A DNA stretch of 64,000 nucleotides from Methanomassiliicoccales archaeon (GTDB taxonomy: Archaea; Thermoplasmatota; Thermoplasmata; Methanomassiliicoccales; UBA472), in assembly GCA_028682895.1 (NCBI GenBank), contig JAJRAK010000052.1:32525-96524 (forward strand). Reading direction: 5' to 3'. The notes under the pieces are model-generated. The model had not been told where the DNA came from and searched no databases. It worked only from the letters and a program-made list of their open reading frames with translations. The translations under genes and the position numbers were made by a program. This document shows positions 43,601 to 51,879 of the stretch, one piece after another; within the stretch, counting starts at the first letter, position 1; the number at the start of each line of letters is the position of its first letter.

Positions 43601-46049
43601 CGGTAACGCCATCGAGGATTGTGCGATAGGCATCGTAGCGATAGGTTCGGAAGGGACCTTCTGGAGCAACGACCTGATCGACAATGGACGACAGATCGCT
43701 CGGTCCGGTTCTTCGCTTACGTTCAACCGGGAATACCCGACCGGGGGCAACTATTGGTCGGAAAATATTATCGTGGACGTCATGAGCGGCGAGGACCAGG
43801 ACCTGCCAGGGACCGATGGAACTGACGACGAGGCGTACGACACTGATGATGCATACGATGAGTATCCGAAGGTGGTCAGGTGTAGCTTCGTCTACGATGA
43901 GCCGGTGGCGGCCTTCATCGCCAGCTTCGCATCCTTTGACACCATCGATGAGGTGACGTTCACCGACAGAAGCAGCAGTGGCTCCGGGATCACCAATTGG
44001 ACCTGGGACCTGGGGGACGGACGCTCAGCCTACGGAAGGGTGGTGGAGCACCTGTATGACATCAAGGGGACCGTGACGGTCACCCTGACCGTGACGGACG
44101 CCAAGGGAATGGTCGATTCCGTGAGCTCGGATTACCTCATCGTCAACCATGTCCCTGATTGCAGCTTCTCATATTCGCCATCACAGCCTGAGGTCGCGGG
44201 GACCGTGGAGTTCCAGGACCTGTCGACCGATGAAGATGGAACGATAGCTGACTGGTCGTGGGACTTCGGCGATGGAACAACGTCCGCGGACAGCTCCCCC
44301 TCACACGCCTACGCGAGCGCTGGTGATTATTACGTCGTTCTGACCGTGACGGACACGGACGGAGGGACGGTCAATTATACCAAGAAGGTGGCGGTCGGGA
44401 ACGACGCTCCTGTGGCCAACTTCACCTATTCCCCCATATCGTTAGTAGGAATGCAATATGCGACCTTCACCGCGAACTGCATCGACACGGACGGGGAGGT
44501 CGTGGACTGGTCGTGGGACTTCGGCGATGGGACCACTGGCAACGGGAACGAGATCGCCCATCGCTTCCCGAGGAGCGGGACCTATACGGTCGTACTTACC
44601 GCCATGGACGATGATTATGCCGAGGGCACGTACCAAGCGGTAGTCACGGTCAGCAATGCCAAACCTACTGCCAGCTTCAGTTTTATGGACGGGGCGCTCA
44701 CACTGGCGGAAGTCCAGTTCACGGACGGCTCGGTCGATACGGACGGCAGCGTCGTCGCCTGGAGCTGGAGCTTCGGGGACGGCTCGACGTCGTCCACCAG
44801 GTCCCCCGATCACGCCTATGACGACTCCGGCACATACGATGTGACGTTGACCGTGCGTGACAATAACGGTGCGACCGCCAGCGTCACGAGGACGATAACG
44901 GTCAACAACAGAGCTCCCCTTGTATCCATCAGCATCGATGGATCGGCATTCCTATCCCTGGACGATATTGCGATGGGGAGCGAGGCCACGGACCTGGACG
45001 GGGATATCGTCCTATATCAATGGGACTTCGGCGATGGCAGCATCGGGACCGGTGGGTCGGTCCATCATGCATATTCCGTACCTGGGACCTACACCGTCAC
45101 ATTGACCGTATGGGACGATGATGGATCGAACGCGTACAGGTCGGTGAACATCACCATAGATAACAGGGCGCCACAGGCCTCGATAGACGTCATATCCGAT
45201 GACATCTGGAGCCTGGACGAGATCGCACTGGTCGCGGACGCCACCGACATGGATGGTGAGGTGGTGGACTACCTCTGGGAGTTCGGGGACGATATCAATG
45301 GCACAGGGGCGTCCGTTCACCATGCATACTCGGCACCTGGCAGTTACACCGTCACGTTGACCTGCGTCGACGACCGGAACGCCACCACTGTCGTCAACGT
45401 CACACTGGTGGTCCTCAACCTGCACCCCAGTGCCTCTATCGTTGTGGAGCAGGGCCCGGGGTCCCCGCTCGAGATGGACCTGACGGCGAACGCCTCGGAC
45501 CTTGACGGTTCGATCACTGCCTGGTTCTGGGAGTTCGGGGACGGTTCCTTCGGGAACGGATCATCGGTCCTGCACCTTTACTCGCACGAAGGTACTTACC
45601 AGGTCAACCTGACCGTCACCGACGACCATGGAGGAAATTGCAACGCTACCATCTCGGTCGAGATCATAAAGGGTAGCGTGGTCATGTCCAATGTCACCTG
45701 CGTGAGCGAAGACGGCGGATGGACCTTCACCGCCGACCTGCTCAACGATGGGCCGTTGAACGTGACCGTCGTCGTGATCGTGAACGCAAGCGGCGTGGAA
45801 CATCAGAAGGAAGTGGTGCTGGTACCGGGAGAGGTCACTACGGTACAGATATCGTTGGACGGTTTCGATGGCGGAGCGGTTTCGGCCGTGGTCGAATGTG
45901 ATGAGGGCTGGGACTCGGACCTTTCGGACAACACCTGGGCTGGCACCATCGCGGCCGATGATGCGATGGATATGACCTTGATCATCATAGCGGTCGCGAT
46001 CGTGGCCTGCGTTGTCTTGGCAACAGTGGTGCTCTTGAGAAGGAGATGA
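40689..46049 (+). CDS. Giant surface C25 (gingipain-like) cysteine peptidase with PKD domains
   Basis: A 1,786-residue secreted, membrane-anchored protein. A signal peptide (about residues 16-38) is followed by a propeptide-like region and a C25 peptidase domain (about 225-590) with catalytic His470 in NHMGHGN and Cys500 in TQACD. Next come a CARDB-like domain (about 595-695), a right-handed beta-helix region (about 700-1055), seven PKD domains (about 1067-1660), a second CARDB-like domain and one membrane helix ending in RRR. The whole ectodomain is acidic. It would digest or bind extracellular protein at the cell surface. It is the largest gene in the window, single in its transcript. Confidence 0.88.
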   Translation: MSIGSRMYQNDRTYRMAIVLIALAMLLPLLSAPDLSAAGTSSITYEYHFSQPTIDPDSDERIYTLDGLENDSRAGSPILPIETLLLALQPNETAVEVRIECSDAVAVEIATNYPCNPTESQTGDGSASYEEGAHGAYEYAGSYVLEGVEIVCIDLWPVHLDENTGVLYYVSDFTITIVTKADGDSFIGDMDRVRELVDNPDDVTELMSSKVSSSFSVLPSGSYDYLIITDEDLLGPFQALATWKGERNGEGSSCANIASVLVTLDYIRADSSFWGNALANGGTGNDTQTIVRNFITAAHEEWGVEYVLIGGDEDVIPSRKVYVTASSYVDELPADIYYSALDGDWDDDGDGRYGETSSQGSAGEEADLLAEVYVGRAPVSTVSEAWNFVNKTILYEKSYVNQYDTDLLFVGEALDSNTYGDWYKDEVYDDILADENLTLTTLYEEQGTFSGTAFFRELRSGVHIVNHMGHGNTESFGDLTVSSARALDNELPFVLYTQACDVAAFDQSSDCIAEEFVIGEHGAVAFIGNSRYGWYSRGSTSGTSQQYDLSFFSQVYDDGVTNLGKALSLSKEEHASSAASAGTYRWVYMELNLLGDPETQMLMDSEGEHDLALKAVVIDSCYWQEECNVSVQVQNLGQFSEEGTIRLYADGTLVDTAIVTLAPGETVASDLQWTPALYQEYELTAEVTCSLDDVTSNDERTVTAPVDWKISSDTVWENRTVILVGGFLIEDGVTLEVRDCVVDIPSGVSMIVRGMLNASGTTFDGADLVLDSSGDILLEGCMLSGLSDEERPSMNGGRLVLRNTTITGGMGWSLDGTDLEVLSSYLIDQTSEWSVSLSEVDVDGLTGESGGGLRLSNVTGGLRNMTWSDAEMGLAVEWSGGLLMHDLSLTNNTVDIIIDGDGPSDFLLDVEDVEMTYGPLSILYQENDVTVNGTAASLYLVDCQNITVKGMHLQGNGYGLALVDCTEVSVVGNAIEDCAIGIVAIGSEGTFWSNDLIDNGRQIARSGSSLTFNREYPTGGNYWSENIIVDVMSGEDQDLPGTDGTDDEAYDTDDAYDEYPKVVRCSFVYDEPVAAFIASFASFDTIDEVTFTDRSSSGSGITNWTWDLGDGRSAYGRVVEHLYDIKGTVTVTLTVTDAKGMVDSVSSDYLIVNHVPDCSFSYSPSQPEVAGTVEFQDLSTDEDGTIADWSWDFGDGTTSADSSPSHAYASAGDYYVVLTVTDTDGGTVNYTKKVAVGNDAPVANFTYSPISLVGMQYATFTANCIDTDGEVVDWSWDFGDGTTGNGNEIAHRFPRSGTYTVVLTAMDDDYAEGTYQAVVTVSNAKPTASFSFMDGALTLAEVQFTDGSVDTDGSVVAWSWSFGDGSTSSTRSPDHAYDDSGTYDVTLTVRDNNGATASVTRTITVNNRAPLVSISIDGSAFLSLDDIAMGSEATDLDGDIVLYQWDFGDGSIGTGGSVHHAYSVPGTYTVTLTVWDDDGSNAYRSVNITIDNRAPQASIDVISDDIWSLDEIALVADATDMDGEVVDYLWEFGDDINGTGASVHHAYSAPGSYTVTLTCVDDRNATTVVNVTLVVLNLHPSASIVVEQGPGSPLEMDLTANASDLDGSITAWFWEFGDGSFGNGSSVLHLYSHEGTYQVNLTVTDDHGGNCNATISVEIIKGSVVMSNVTCVSEDGGWTFTADLLNDGPLNVTVVVIVNASGVEHQKEVVLVPGEVTTVQISLDGFDGGAVSAVVECDEGWDSDLSDNTWAGTIAADDAMDMTLIIIAVAIVACVVLATVVLLRRR
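43890..45680 (+). repeat. Seven tandem PKD domain repeats
   Basis: Seven units of about 85 codons each, every one with a D-x-D/E-G segment, a W-x-W/F-x-F/L-G-D core (DWSWDFGDG, AWSWSFGDG, LYQWDFGDG, AWFWEFGDG) and an ending of the type G-T-Y-x-V-x-L-T-V-x-D. They differ in sequence, so they are old duplications that can be told apart. Units 2 to 4 and units 5 to 7 are closer to each other by eye. Confidence 0.85.
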
Positions 46050-46053
46050 AAAG

Positions 46054-46126
46054 CGTCCCGGTCGGGATTTGAACCCGAGTCGAAGCCTCGACAGGGCTTC
46101 ATGATAGGCCGCTACACTACCGGGAC
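46054..46126 (-). tRNA. tRNA-Asp (GTC)
   Basis: A 73-base cloverleaf on the minus strand: acceptor GTCCCGG with CCGGGAC, D-arm GTGTAGCGG, anticodon stem AAGCC/GGCTT with loop CTGTCGA (anticodon GTC), T-arm TCGGG-TTTGAAT-CCCGA and discriminator G73. No CCA is encoded. A TATA-like TTAAATATTAC on this strand, at 46152-46163, lies about 30 bases upstream. Its 3' end is four bases from the stop of the convergent surface-peptidase gene. Confidence 0.95.
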
Positions 46127-46183
46127 ATACGGCCTTTCCCCTTATCGAATTGTAATATTTAACCCTTAAGGTATACACTGGCC

Positions 46184-46215
46184 ACTGGCATTGATATCAG
46201 GTGCATCGTGCCAGT
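46184..46215. repeat. Inverted repeat upstream of the TM2 protein gene
   Basis: A perfect 7-base inverted repeat, ACTGGCA (46184-46190) and TGCCAGT (46209-46215), with an 18-base spacer. It lies between the tRNA-Asp promoter and the TM2 gene and could be an operator or a stem-loop. Chance is not excluded. Confidence 0.35.
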
Positions 46216-46310
46216 TAAAAGGCCTAGAATGCTGAGGTGTGTCGGATTCAATAATTTCATGATAATCGATATTAATTATGAGACAGATGCCCAGCCGGGG
46301 AGAGGTAGCG

Positions 46311-47453
46311 ATGGACCGGATCAGGAACAAAGGAGAGCAGGTGGGGAAACTTTCAGTGAACGACCCGTCGATGAAACGCAAGAAGCTGATCATCAGGGTA
46401 TCCCTCTTGGACTTCATCATCATCAATGGAGTCCTTCTCTACACCGCCTACATTTTGGGGCCGGAGTTCCAGTCCATATTCATTGTCGTCCTGCCGGTGC
46501 TCAACGTGGCCATAGCCCTTGAGTATATCTTCCTCTCATACGCGCTAGGAAAAGGGTTCGATCCGATCACTGTCTATTCGAACGGGATACAGTTCCCCGA
46601 GCGTGCATTTCTGAGGATGATCAGGCGTCCCTCCTTCGTGAGGAGCGGTGAGATAACCTCCATCCGTGCTCATGATTACTCGGGCTCGGGACGGTCGAAC
46701 GAGCTCGCGGGACACAAGTACTTGTCCCTGACCACAAGGAGAGGGAAGCAGTATGACACCGGGCCCCGGCTCAGCTCGGAGATAGACCCGACCATAGAAT
46801 GGATGGAAACCAACTGGGGATTGAACATACGGAACCAGGGACCGTGGCGGGTAGCTCCCGCAACGATACAGGCCCCGGAGCATGAGCACCATGCGACCAA
46901 GATACCAGTGCCCTTCGCCCCGAGATATTGCCCCAACTGTGGTAAGGAATGCGATTATTCGTTGAATTTCTGCACTTCCTGCGGTAGGATGCTGGACCAG
47001 GACGTGGCACAGCGGACGGTCGTTCAGGAGACGCCGTCCGTTCCTCCGGCACCCGTTCAGGACCCGTACGCAGGGGTCGCGCCTCAGCCGTATTATACCC
47101 CTCCGCAGTATGGCGTTCCGCCGGCCAAGTATCAGATAGGCCCGGATGGAAAGAACCCGCGCAAGGCGCTCATATTTGCCCTGGTGTTCGGCTTCCTGGG
47201 ATTCATGGGGATCGGGCATTTCTACATGGGAAAGACCGCCAAAGGGATCGTCCTGTTCTTAGTGGGAGGTTTCCTCGCCGTGACCTCCCTGGCAGCTTTC
47301 GTAGTTGTTCTGACCGACACCGAGGGGTTCTCGATCGCAGGGATCGTCGCTGCATTGGTGCTCTCCGCGCCCTTCCTTCTGATCCAGATATGGCAGGTGT
47401 TCGATGCGCCCAAGCCGAAGAAGAACAATGACACTGGGTACAATAGACCATGA
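46311..47453 (+). CDS. TM2-domain membrane protein with zinc ribbon
   Basis: A 380-residue protein of unknown function. Two N-terminal membrane helices lead to a cytosolic PH-like beta region (about residues 85-165), a zinc ribbon C-x2-C-x10-C-x2-C (CPNCGK ... CTSCGR near 205-225), a Pro/Tyr/Gln-rich linker and a C-terminal TM2 domain (RKALIFALVFGFLGFMGIGHFYMGK) with a further helix pair. ATG 46311 is chosen because a GGGGAGAGG sequence lies directly upstream; ATG 46278 is further from any such site. Confidence 0.8.
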   Translation: MDRIRNKGEQVGKLSVNDPSMKRKKLIIRVSLLDFIIINGVLLYTAYILGPEFQSIFIVVLPVLNVAIALEYIFLSYALGKGFDPITVYSNGIQFPERAFLRMIRRPSFVRSGEITSIRAHDYSGSGRSNELAGHKYLSLTTRRGKQYDTGPRLSSEIDPTIEWMETNWGLNIRNQGPWRVAPATIQAPEHEHHATKIPVPFAPRYCPNCGKECDYSLNFCTSCGRMLDQDVAQRTVVQETPSVPPAPVQDPYAGVAPQPYYTPPQYGVPPAKYQIGPDGKNPRKALIFALVFGFLGFMGIGHFYMGKTAKGIVLFLVGGFLAVTSLAAFVVVLTDTEGFSIAGIVAALVLSAPFLLIQIWQVFDAPKPKKNNDTGYNRP

Positions 47454-47519
47454 GTCGCATACTTTGACAGTTTGCCGGAAAGGTATTAATCAGCGACCGT
47501 GGTTAGTTCGAGGGATCTC

Positions 47520-48317
47520 ATGGCCGAAAGGAAGCTCAAGGTTGAGGACTACATGATCCGTGAGGTCGTGAGCGTACCTATCAGCTATACGGTGAAGCAG
47601 GCGGTCGACCTGCTCATCTCCACCGAGTTCCATGGGATGCCGGTCACTGATGATGGCCATATCATCAGTTTTATCACCGCGAAGGAGCTCCTGCGCGCAT
47701 ACCCAACGCCGGAAAGGCCGATCAAAGAGATCATTCGCAAGGGCACGGTGACGGTGAACCCGAAGATGGACCTGGACGATGCTGCCCGCATCCTTTTCCG
47801 TTACGGACTGAGGAACGTGCCCGTGGTGAACGACGACGGAACGCTTCTGGGCATCATCTCCAACCTGGACATAGTCCGTTCACACATCGAAAGGGCCACG
47901 CCCAACAAGGTGTCCATGATCAAGAACTTCCTGGAGACGAAGCACGGCATATCCATAATGGTGCGCCGCCGCATCGTTCCGGTGGAGTCGCTGCGCCCAA
48001 CGCAGAAGGAGGTCTACGCCGACGAGCTGCTAGGCCGGAAAGAGGAGATAAAGCGCGGACTGGTTGAGCCGATCATCGTCATCCAGAAGAACGACCATTT
48101 CATCCTGGTCGATGGGCACCACCGTGCGCTGGCGTCAAAGCAGATGGGCGTGCGCCAGTTCTCCGCCTTCGTGCTGGAACTTAGCAGGGACGTGGACCTG
48201 GGGCTGGAACACAGCGCCGATGAGATGGGGTTGCACACGCTGGACGATGTAAAAATTATAGATGGGTCCCACCACCCGTTGGTGGAGATCACCACCAGAC
48301 TTTTAAAGAGCGAGTAA
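47520..48317 (+). CDS. CBS-domain pair fused to a ParB-like domain
   Basis: A 265-residue protein. Two CBS domains (about residues 10-65 and 75-130; HGMPVTDDGHIISFIT and RNVPVVNDDGTLLGIIS) would bind an adenosine nucleotide. The C-terminal part (about 155-235) has the ParB/sulfiredoxin-type pattern VESLRPTQ ... GLVEPIIVIQK ... LVDGHHRALA. ParB-type domains are now known as CTPases, so a nucleotide-sensing switch is possible; the output is unknown. ATG 47520 follows GAGGG at 47510-47514. Confidence 0.85.
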   Translation: MAERKLKVEDYMIREVVSVPISYTVKQAVDLLISTEFHGMPVTDDGHIISFITAKELLRAYPTPERPIKEIIRKGTVTVNPKMDLDDAARILFRYGLRNVPVVNDDGTLLGIISNLDIVRSHIERATPNKVSMIKNFLETKHGISIMVRRRIVPVESLRPTQKEVYADELLGRKEEIKRGLVEPIIVIQKNDHFILVDGHHRALASKQMGVRQFSAFVLELSRDVDLGLEHSADEMGLHTLDDVKIIDGSHHPLVEITTRLLKSE

Positions 48318-48330
48318 AAAGAATAAAAGT
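48318..48330 (-). terminator. Poly-T terminator of ppsA
   Basis: On the minus strand the bases right after the ppsA stop read CTTTTATTCTTTTTA, a T-rich tract of the kind that ends archaeal transcripts. The gap to the convergent CBS-ParB gene is only 16 bases. Confidence 0.5.
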
Positions 48331-48333
48331 GGT

Positions 48334-50646
48334 TTATTGGAGCGTCTTGCGGGCCGCTTCCAGCAGTATCCTCTTCTCCGCCGAGGCGATGACGTTCAGG
48401 GTACTGATCACCGTGTCAGGGTTCAGACTGATCGTGTCTATTCCGGCCTTCACCAGGAACTCGGTGAACTCCGGGTAGACCGACGGGGCCTGCCCGCATA
48501 TGCCCACGGTGCATCCCTTGCGGTGCGCCTTCTCGATCAGTATTTCGATCGCCCTCTTGATGGCCTCGTTCCTCTCGTCGAAGTAGCCCATCTTGCCCAG
48601 TACGTCCGAGTCGCGGTCCGCGCCCATGGTCAGCTGCGTAAGGTCGTTCGACCCTATGCTGAAGCCGTCGCACCACTCGGCGAACTCCTCGGCCATGAAT
48701 ATGTTGCATGGTATCTCCGCCATCAGGTACAGCTTGAAATCGCGGTTGCGCACCAGTCCGACCTCGGTCATCATGGCGGTAATCTTCCTGACCTCATCGA
48801 TGGTGCGGACGAAGGGCAACATGACATGCAGGTTCTTCAGCCCCATCTCCTCGCGCACCTTCTTGATGGCCTTGAGCTCCAGCTTGAACGCTTCCCTATA
48901 GGAGTCGGAGACGTAGCGGGAGCATCCGCGCCAGCCGATCATAGGGTTCTCCTCATGCGGCTCGAACTTCTCCCCTCCCTCCATATCACGGTACTCGTTC
49001 GTCTTGAAGTCGGAGGTGCGCAGGATCACCGGGCGTGGGTAGAACGCCTTGGCGACCATCGATATGCCGTCGGCCAGCTTGTCCACCAGGAACTTGGACT
49101 CGCCCCTCTCGATGAGAGCGCATGGGTGCTCCTGGATATAGGATGTGAAGAGGAACTCGATGCGCATGAGGCCGACGCCTTGCACCGGTAGCTTGGAGAC
49201 CTCCTCGGCCTTCTGCGGAATGGCCATGTTCACCAGCACCTTGGTCCCTGTGACAGGGAACGACTGTGCGATAACTGCCGCCGGGGCCTTGGCCTCCTCC
49301 TTCTTCGGAGCCAAGCCGTCGTAGACGACCCCCATGCTGCCGTCGACGGATATCATCATGCCGTCCTTGAGCAGCTCGGTGGCATGGCTGGCACCGACGA
49401 TGCATGGTATGCCTAGCTCGCGCGCGACGATCGCGGCATGACAGGTCATGCCCCCTTCATCGGTGACGATGGCCGCGGCCCTGGTCATGGCGGGGACCAT
49501 GTCCGGTGACGTCATCAGAGTGACCATCACATCGCCTTTCTTCACCACTTCCAGGTTCATCAGCTCAGCGGAGACGATGCGCACTGGGCCTCCGGCCAGG
49601 CCGGGAGAGGCGCCCAGCCCCTTGACCAGGATCTTGGCGCTCTTGGCCAGGCCGTGGTCCTCAACGGTCCTTCCGTTCGGCTTGCTGCCATTGGATAGCG
49701 TGGTGACCGGGCGGGCCTGCACGATATAGATGACCTTCTCCTCTATGCACCACTCGATGTCCATAGGGCGATCGTAATGGGCCTCGATGTTCCGACCAAT
49801 CTCGCCCAACGCGGAGATCTGATCGTCCGTCATCTTCTGGACGCTGCGCATCTCCTCGGGAATGTCCGCCTTCTCGCAATCCCCGCTCTTGCCCCTTACC
49901 AATTTCCAGGACTGCTTGGCGATCCTCTTGCTCAGTATCTTATTGTGGAACTTGTCCAGGACGTACGTGTCAGGGGTGACCTTGCCCCCGACGAGCGCCT
50001 CGCCCAATCCGTAGCCGGCCTCGATGATGATGTGAGGTAGCTCAGAGTTGGGGTCTACGGTGAACATGATCCCGGATATCTCGGAATTTATCATCTTCTG
50101 GACGACCACCGCGAGCTTGACCTTGGAGTGCTCGAAGCCCTTGGTGACACGGTAGTAGATGGCCCTTGGCGTATAAAGCGAGGACCAGCACTTGCGCACC
50201 TTGTCCAGCAGGTCCTCGGGGGTCTCTACGTTAAGGTATGTGTCCTGTTGTCCGGCAAAGCTTGCTGTGGGCAGGTCTTCCGCGGTCGCGCTAGACCTTA
50301 CTGCCACGAGCCCCATCTTCTTGCCCTTGAACAATGCCTTGTGAGAGGAGATTATCTGCTCCTTCAAATCAGCGGGTATCTCCACTTGGTCGAACAGATC
50401 GCGGATGCGCGCCGAGGCGTCCTGCAATGAGGGCTCAGCGTTAGCATCGACCTTGGCCAGGATATCCCGGACCTTCTCATTGATCTTACTGTTCTCCAAG
50501 AAATAATCATAGGCCGCTGTGGTAAGAACGAAACCGGGAGGGACATTGAACCCCGCTGAGACCAGCTCGCCCAAGTTGGCACCCTTGCCGCCGGCGATGT
50601 CGATATCGTTCTTGCCTAGGTCAGATATGCTCATTATCCTTTTCAT
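48334..50646 (-). CDS. ppsA: Phosphoenolpyruvate synthase
   Basis: Makes PEP from pyruvate and ATP, the entry to gluconeogenesis. About 770 residues: an N-terminal ATP-grasp part (GGKGANLGEL, then VRSSATAEDLPTASFAGQQ), the swivelling phosphohistidine domain with GGMTCHAAIVARELG, and a C-terminal TIM barrel with GLMRIEFLF. ATG 50646 has GGTGA nine bases upstream; the frame stays open to 50691. It diverges from porGDAB, which supplies or uses pyruvate. Confidence 0.95.
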   Translation of the reverse strand: MKRIMSISDLGKNDIDIAGGKGANLGELVSAGFNVPPGFVLTTAAYDYFLENSKINEKVRDILAKVDANAEPSLQDASARIRDLFDQVEIPADLKEQIISSHKALFKGKKMGLVAVRSSATAEDLPTASFAGQQDTYLNVETPEDLLDKVRKCWSSLYTPRAIYYRVTKGFEHSKVKLAVVVQKMINSEISGIMFTVDPNSELPHIIIEAGYGLGEALVGGKVTPDTYVLDKFHNKILSKRIAKQSWKLVRGKSGDCEKADIPEEMRSVQKMTDDQISALGEIGRNIEAHYDRPMDIEWCIEEKVIYIVQARPVTTLSNGSKPNGRTVEDHGLAKSAKILVKGLGASPGLAGGPVRIVSAELMNLEVVKKGDVMVTLMTSPDMVPAMTRAAAIVTDEGGMTCHAAIVARELGIPCIVGASHATELLKDGMMISVDGSMGVVYDGLAPKKEEAKAPAAVIAQSFPVTGTKVLVNMAIPQKAEEVSKLPVQGVGLMRIEFLFTSYIQEHPCALIERGESKFLVDKLADGISMVAKAFYPRPVILRTSDFKTNEYRDMEGGEKFEPHEENPMIGWRGCSRYVSDSYREAFKLELKAIKKVREEMGLKNLHVMLPFVRTIDEVRKITAMMTEVGLVRNRDFKLYLMAEIPCNIFMAEEFAEWCDGFSIGSNDLTQLTMGADRDSDVLGKMGYFDERNEAIKRAIEILIEKAHRKGCTVGICGQAPSVYPEFTEFLVKAGIDTISLNPDTVISTLNVIASAEKRILLEAARKTLQ

Positions 50647-51034
50647 GGGTTCTTTCACCACTCTAAGAACGTTTGATGCAGGCAAGTTCACCGGGGCACA
50701 TAGCCCTTCAATGTCCTAACCTAGACGCAAATAGGCGTGGGGTCTATTAATTTTTCTAAACCAACGCTTCTGGCGTGAGTCGGATAGTAATTTTTTTCTG
50801 CATCGCCGGGTAATCTCACTAGTTAGCGACCCCTTTCGGAACGGAGCGATTGAGGAGGAACTGTGCGGGAAAACCTATAATAATTCATAAATGACTAAAT
50901 GATTCCGTAAATACTATGCGCAACTCGTATTTTCGAAGATTTTGTACCGTTTAAATGTGACTTTCGTAAACAATTTTCTGAAATGATTTTATATTATTAT
51001 CATTTAGAGGGAAATACCGTGAGGAGGAGTTGTT
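50647..51034. other. Intergenic region between ppsA and porG
   Basis: 388 bases without a credible gene, far richer in A+T than the surroundings between about 50735 and 51010. It must hold both divergent promoters. For por, TTTTATATTA at 50987-50996 is followed by GAGGAGGAG at 51021-51029 and GTG 51035. A second TTTAAAT at 50950-50956 and several T-runs (50753-50759 and 50790-50799) are also present. No clear inverted repeat was found, and no open frame above 40 codons looks real. Confidence 0.55.
50987..50996 (+). promoter_or_regulatory. TATA box of porGDAB
   Basis: TTTTATATTA at 50987-50996 with an expected start of transcription near 51018, leaving just room for GAGGAGGAG before GTG 51035. 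Confidence 0.5.
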
Positions 51035-51595
51035 GTGAGCACCATGGAGATTAGGTGGCATGGAAGAGGTGGCCAAGGGGTCGTCACGGCGAACGAGATA
51101 CTGGCCGGTGCTGCCCTTAAAGAGGGTAAGTACATCAAGGCCTTCCCAGAGTTCGGAGCGGAGCGCATGGGTGCGCCGATCCGAGCCTTCGCTCGCATCT
51201 CGGACGAACCAATGACCGTGCACAGCCAGGTATATTATCCTGACGCCGTCCTTATCATCGACCCGACCTTGTTGAAGGCCGTGAACGTGCTCGATGGTCT
51301 GAAAGAGGATGGTGTCGTCATAGCTAACTTCCCAGAGGGGAGATCGAAAATGGCCCAAGTCCTCGGCCGTTCAGATAGAATATACGCGGTCAACGCCACA
51401 AAGATCGCCATGGAAGAGATCGGGAAAGGCATGACCAACACCGCCATGTTAGGTGCGTTGGTCAAGGTGACCAAGATCGTGAGCCTTGACTCGATCATCA
51501 ATGAGATGAACGCCAAGATGGGCGGGAAGCTGAGCAAGGACGTTCTGGCCAAGAACCTGAACGCGGTTAAGAGAGCGTACGAGGAGGTGGAGTGA
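51035..51595 (+). CDS. porG: Pyruvate:ferredoxin oxidoreductase, gamma subunit
   Basis: Gamma subunit of a four-subunit 2-oxoacid:ferredoxin oxidoreductase, 186 residues. IRWHGRGGQGVVTANEIL at residues 5-22 is the family start and FGAERMGAPIRAFARIS follows. GTG start behind a strong ribosome-binding sequence. First gene of porG-D-A-B, all with overlapping or adjacent ends. Confidence 0.94.
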   Translation: MSTMEIRWHGRGGQGVVTANEILAGAALKEGKYIKAFPEFGAERMGAPIRAFARISDEPMTVHSQVYYPDAVLIIDPTLLKAVNVLDGLKEDGVVIANFPEGRSKMAQVLGRSDRIYAVNATKIAMEEIGKGMTNTAMLGALVKVTKIVSLDSIINEMNAKMGGKLSKDVLAKNLNAVKRAYEEVE

Positions 51596-51879
51596 TGGCC
51601 AACGAAGGTTCCAGTTCATTACCTGCCGGCGGCATGATCATCGAGCCCGGCAGTTCCAAGAGGTACAAGACCGGAGAGTGGCGTTCCGAGAGGCCAGAGG
51701 TCGACAAGGAAAAGTGCACCAACTGCCTCACCTGCTGGATATACTGTCCGGACAACAGCATCGTGGTGGAGAACGAGAAGATGGTCGGTTTCAAGTATTC
51801 GCATTGCAAGGGATGTGGCATCTGCGCCAACCAATGCCCGGCAAAGGCCATCACCATGAAGGAGGAGGGAGTGGAATGA
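51595..51879 (+). CDS. porD: Pyruvate:ferredoxin oxidoreductase, delta subunit (ferredoxin-like)
   Basis: A 94-residue subunit with two 4Fe-4S motifs, CTNCLTCWIYCP and CKGCGICANQCP, which carries electrons from the TPP centre to ferredoxin. ATG 51595 overlaps the porG stop; a GTG three bases earlier is also in frame. Confidence 0.95.
   Translation: MANEGSSSLPAGGMIIEPGSSKRYKTGEWRSERPEVDKEKCTNCLTCWIYCPDNSIVVENEKMVGFKYSHCKGCGICANQCPAKAITMKEEGVE

Noticed and set aside
43890..45680. DNA-level tandem repeat or recombination hotspot in the PKD region
   Set aside because: The units are similar in protein only; the DNA has diverged too much for a recent repeat.
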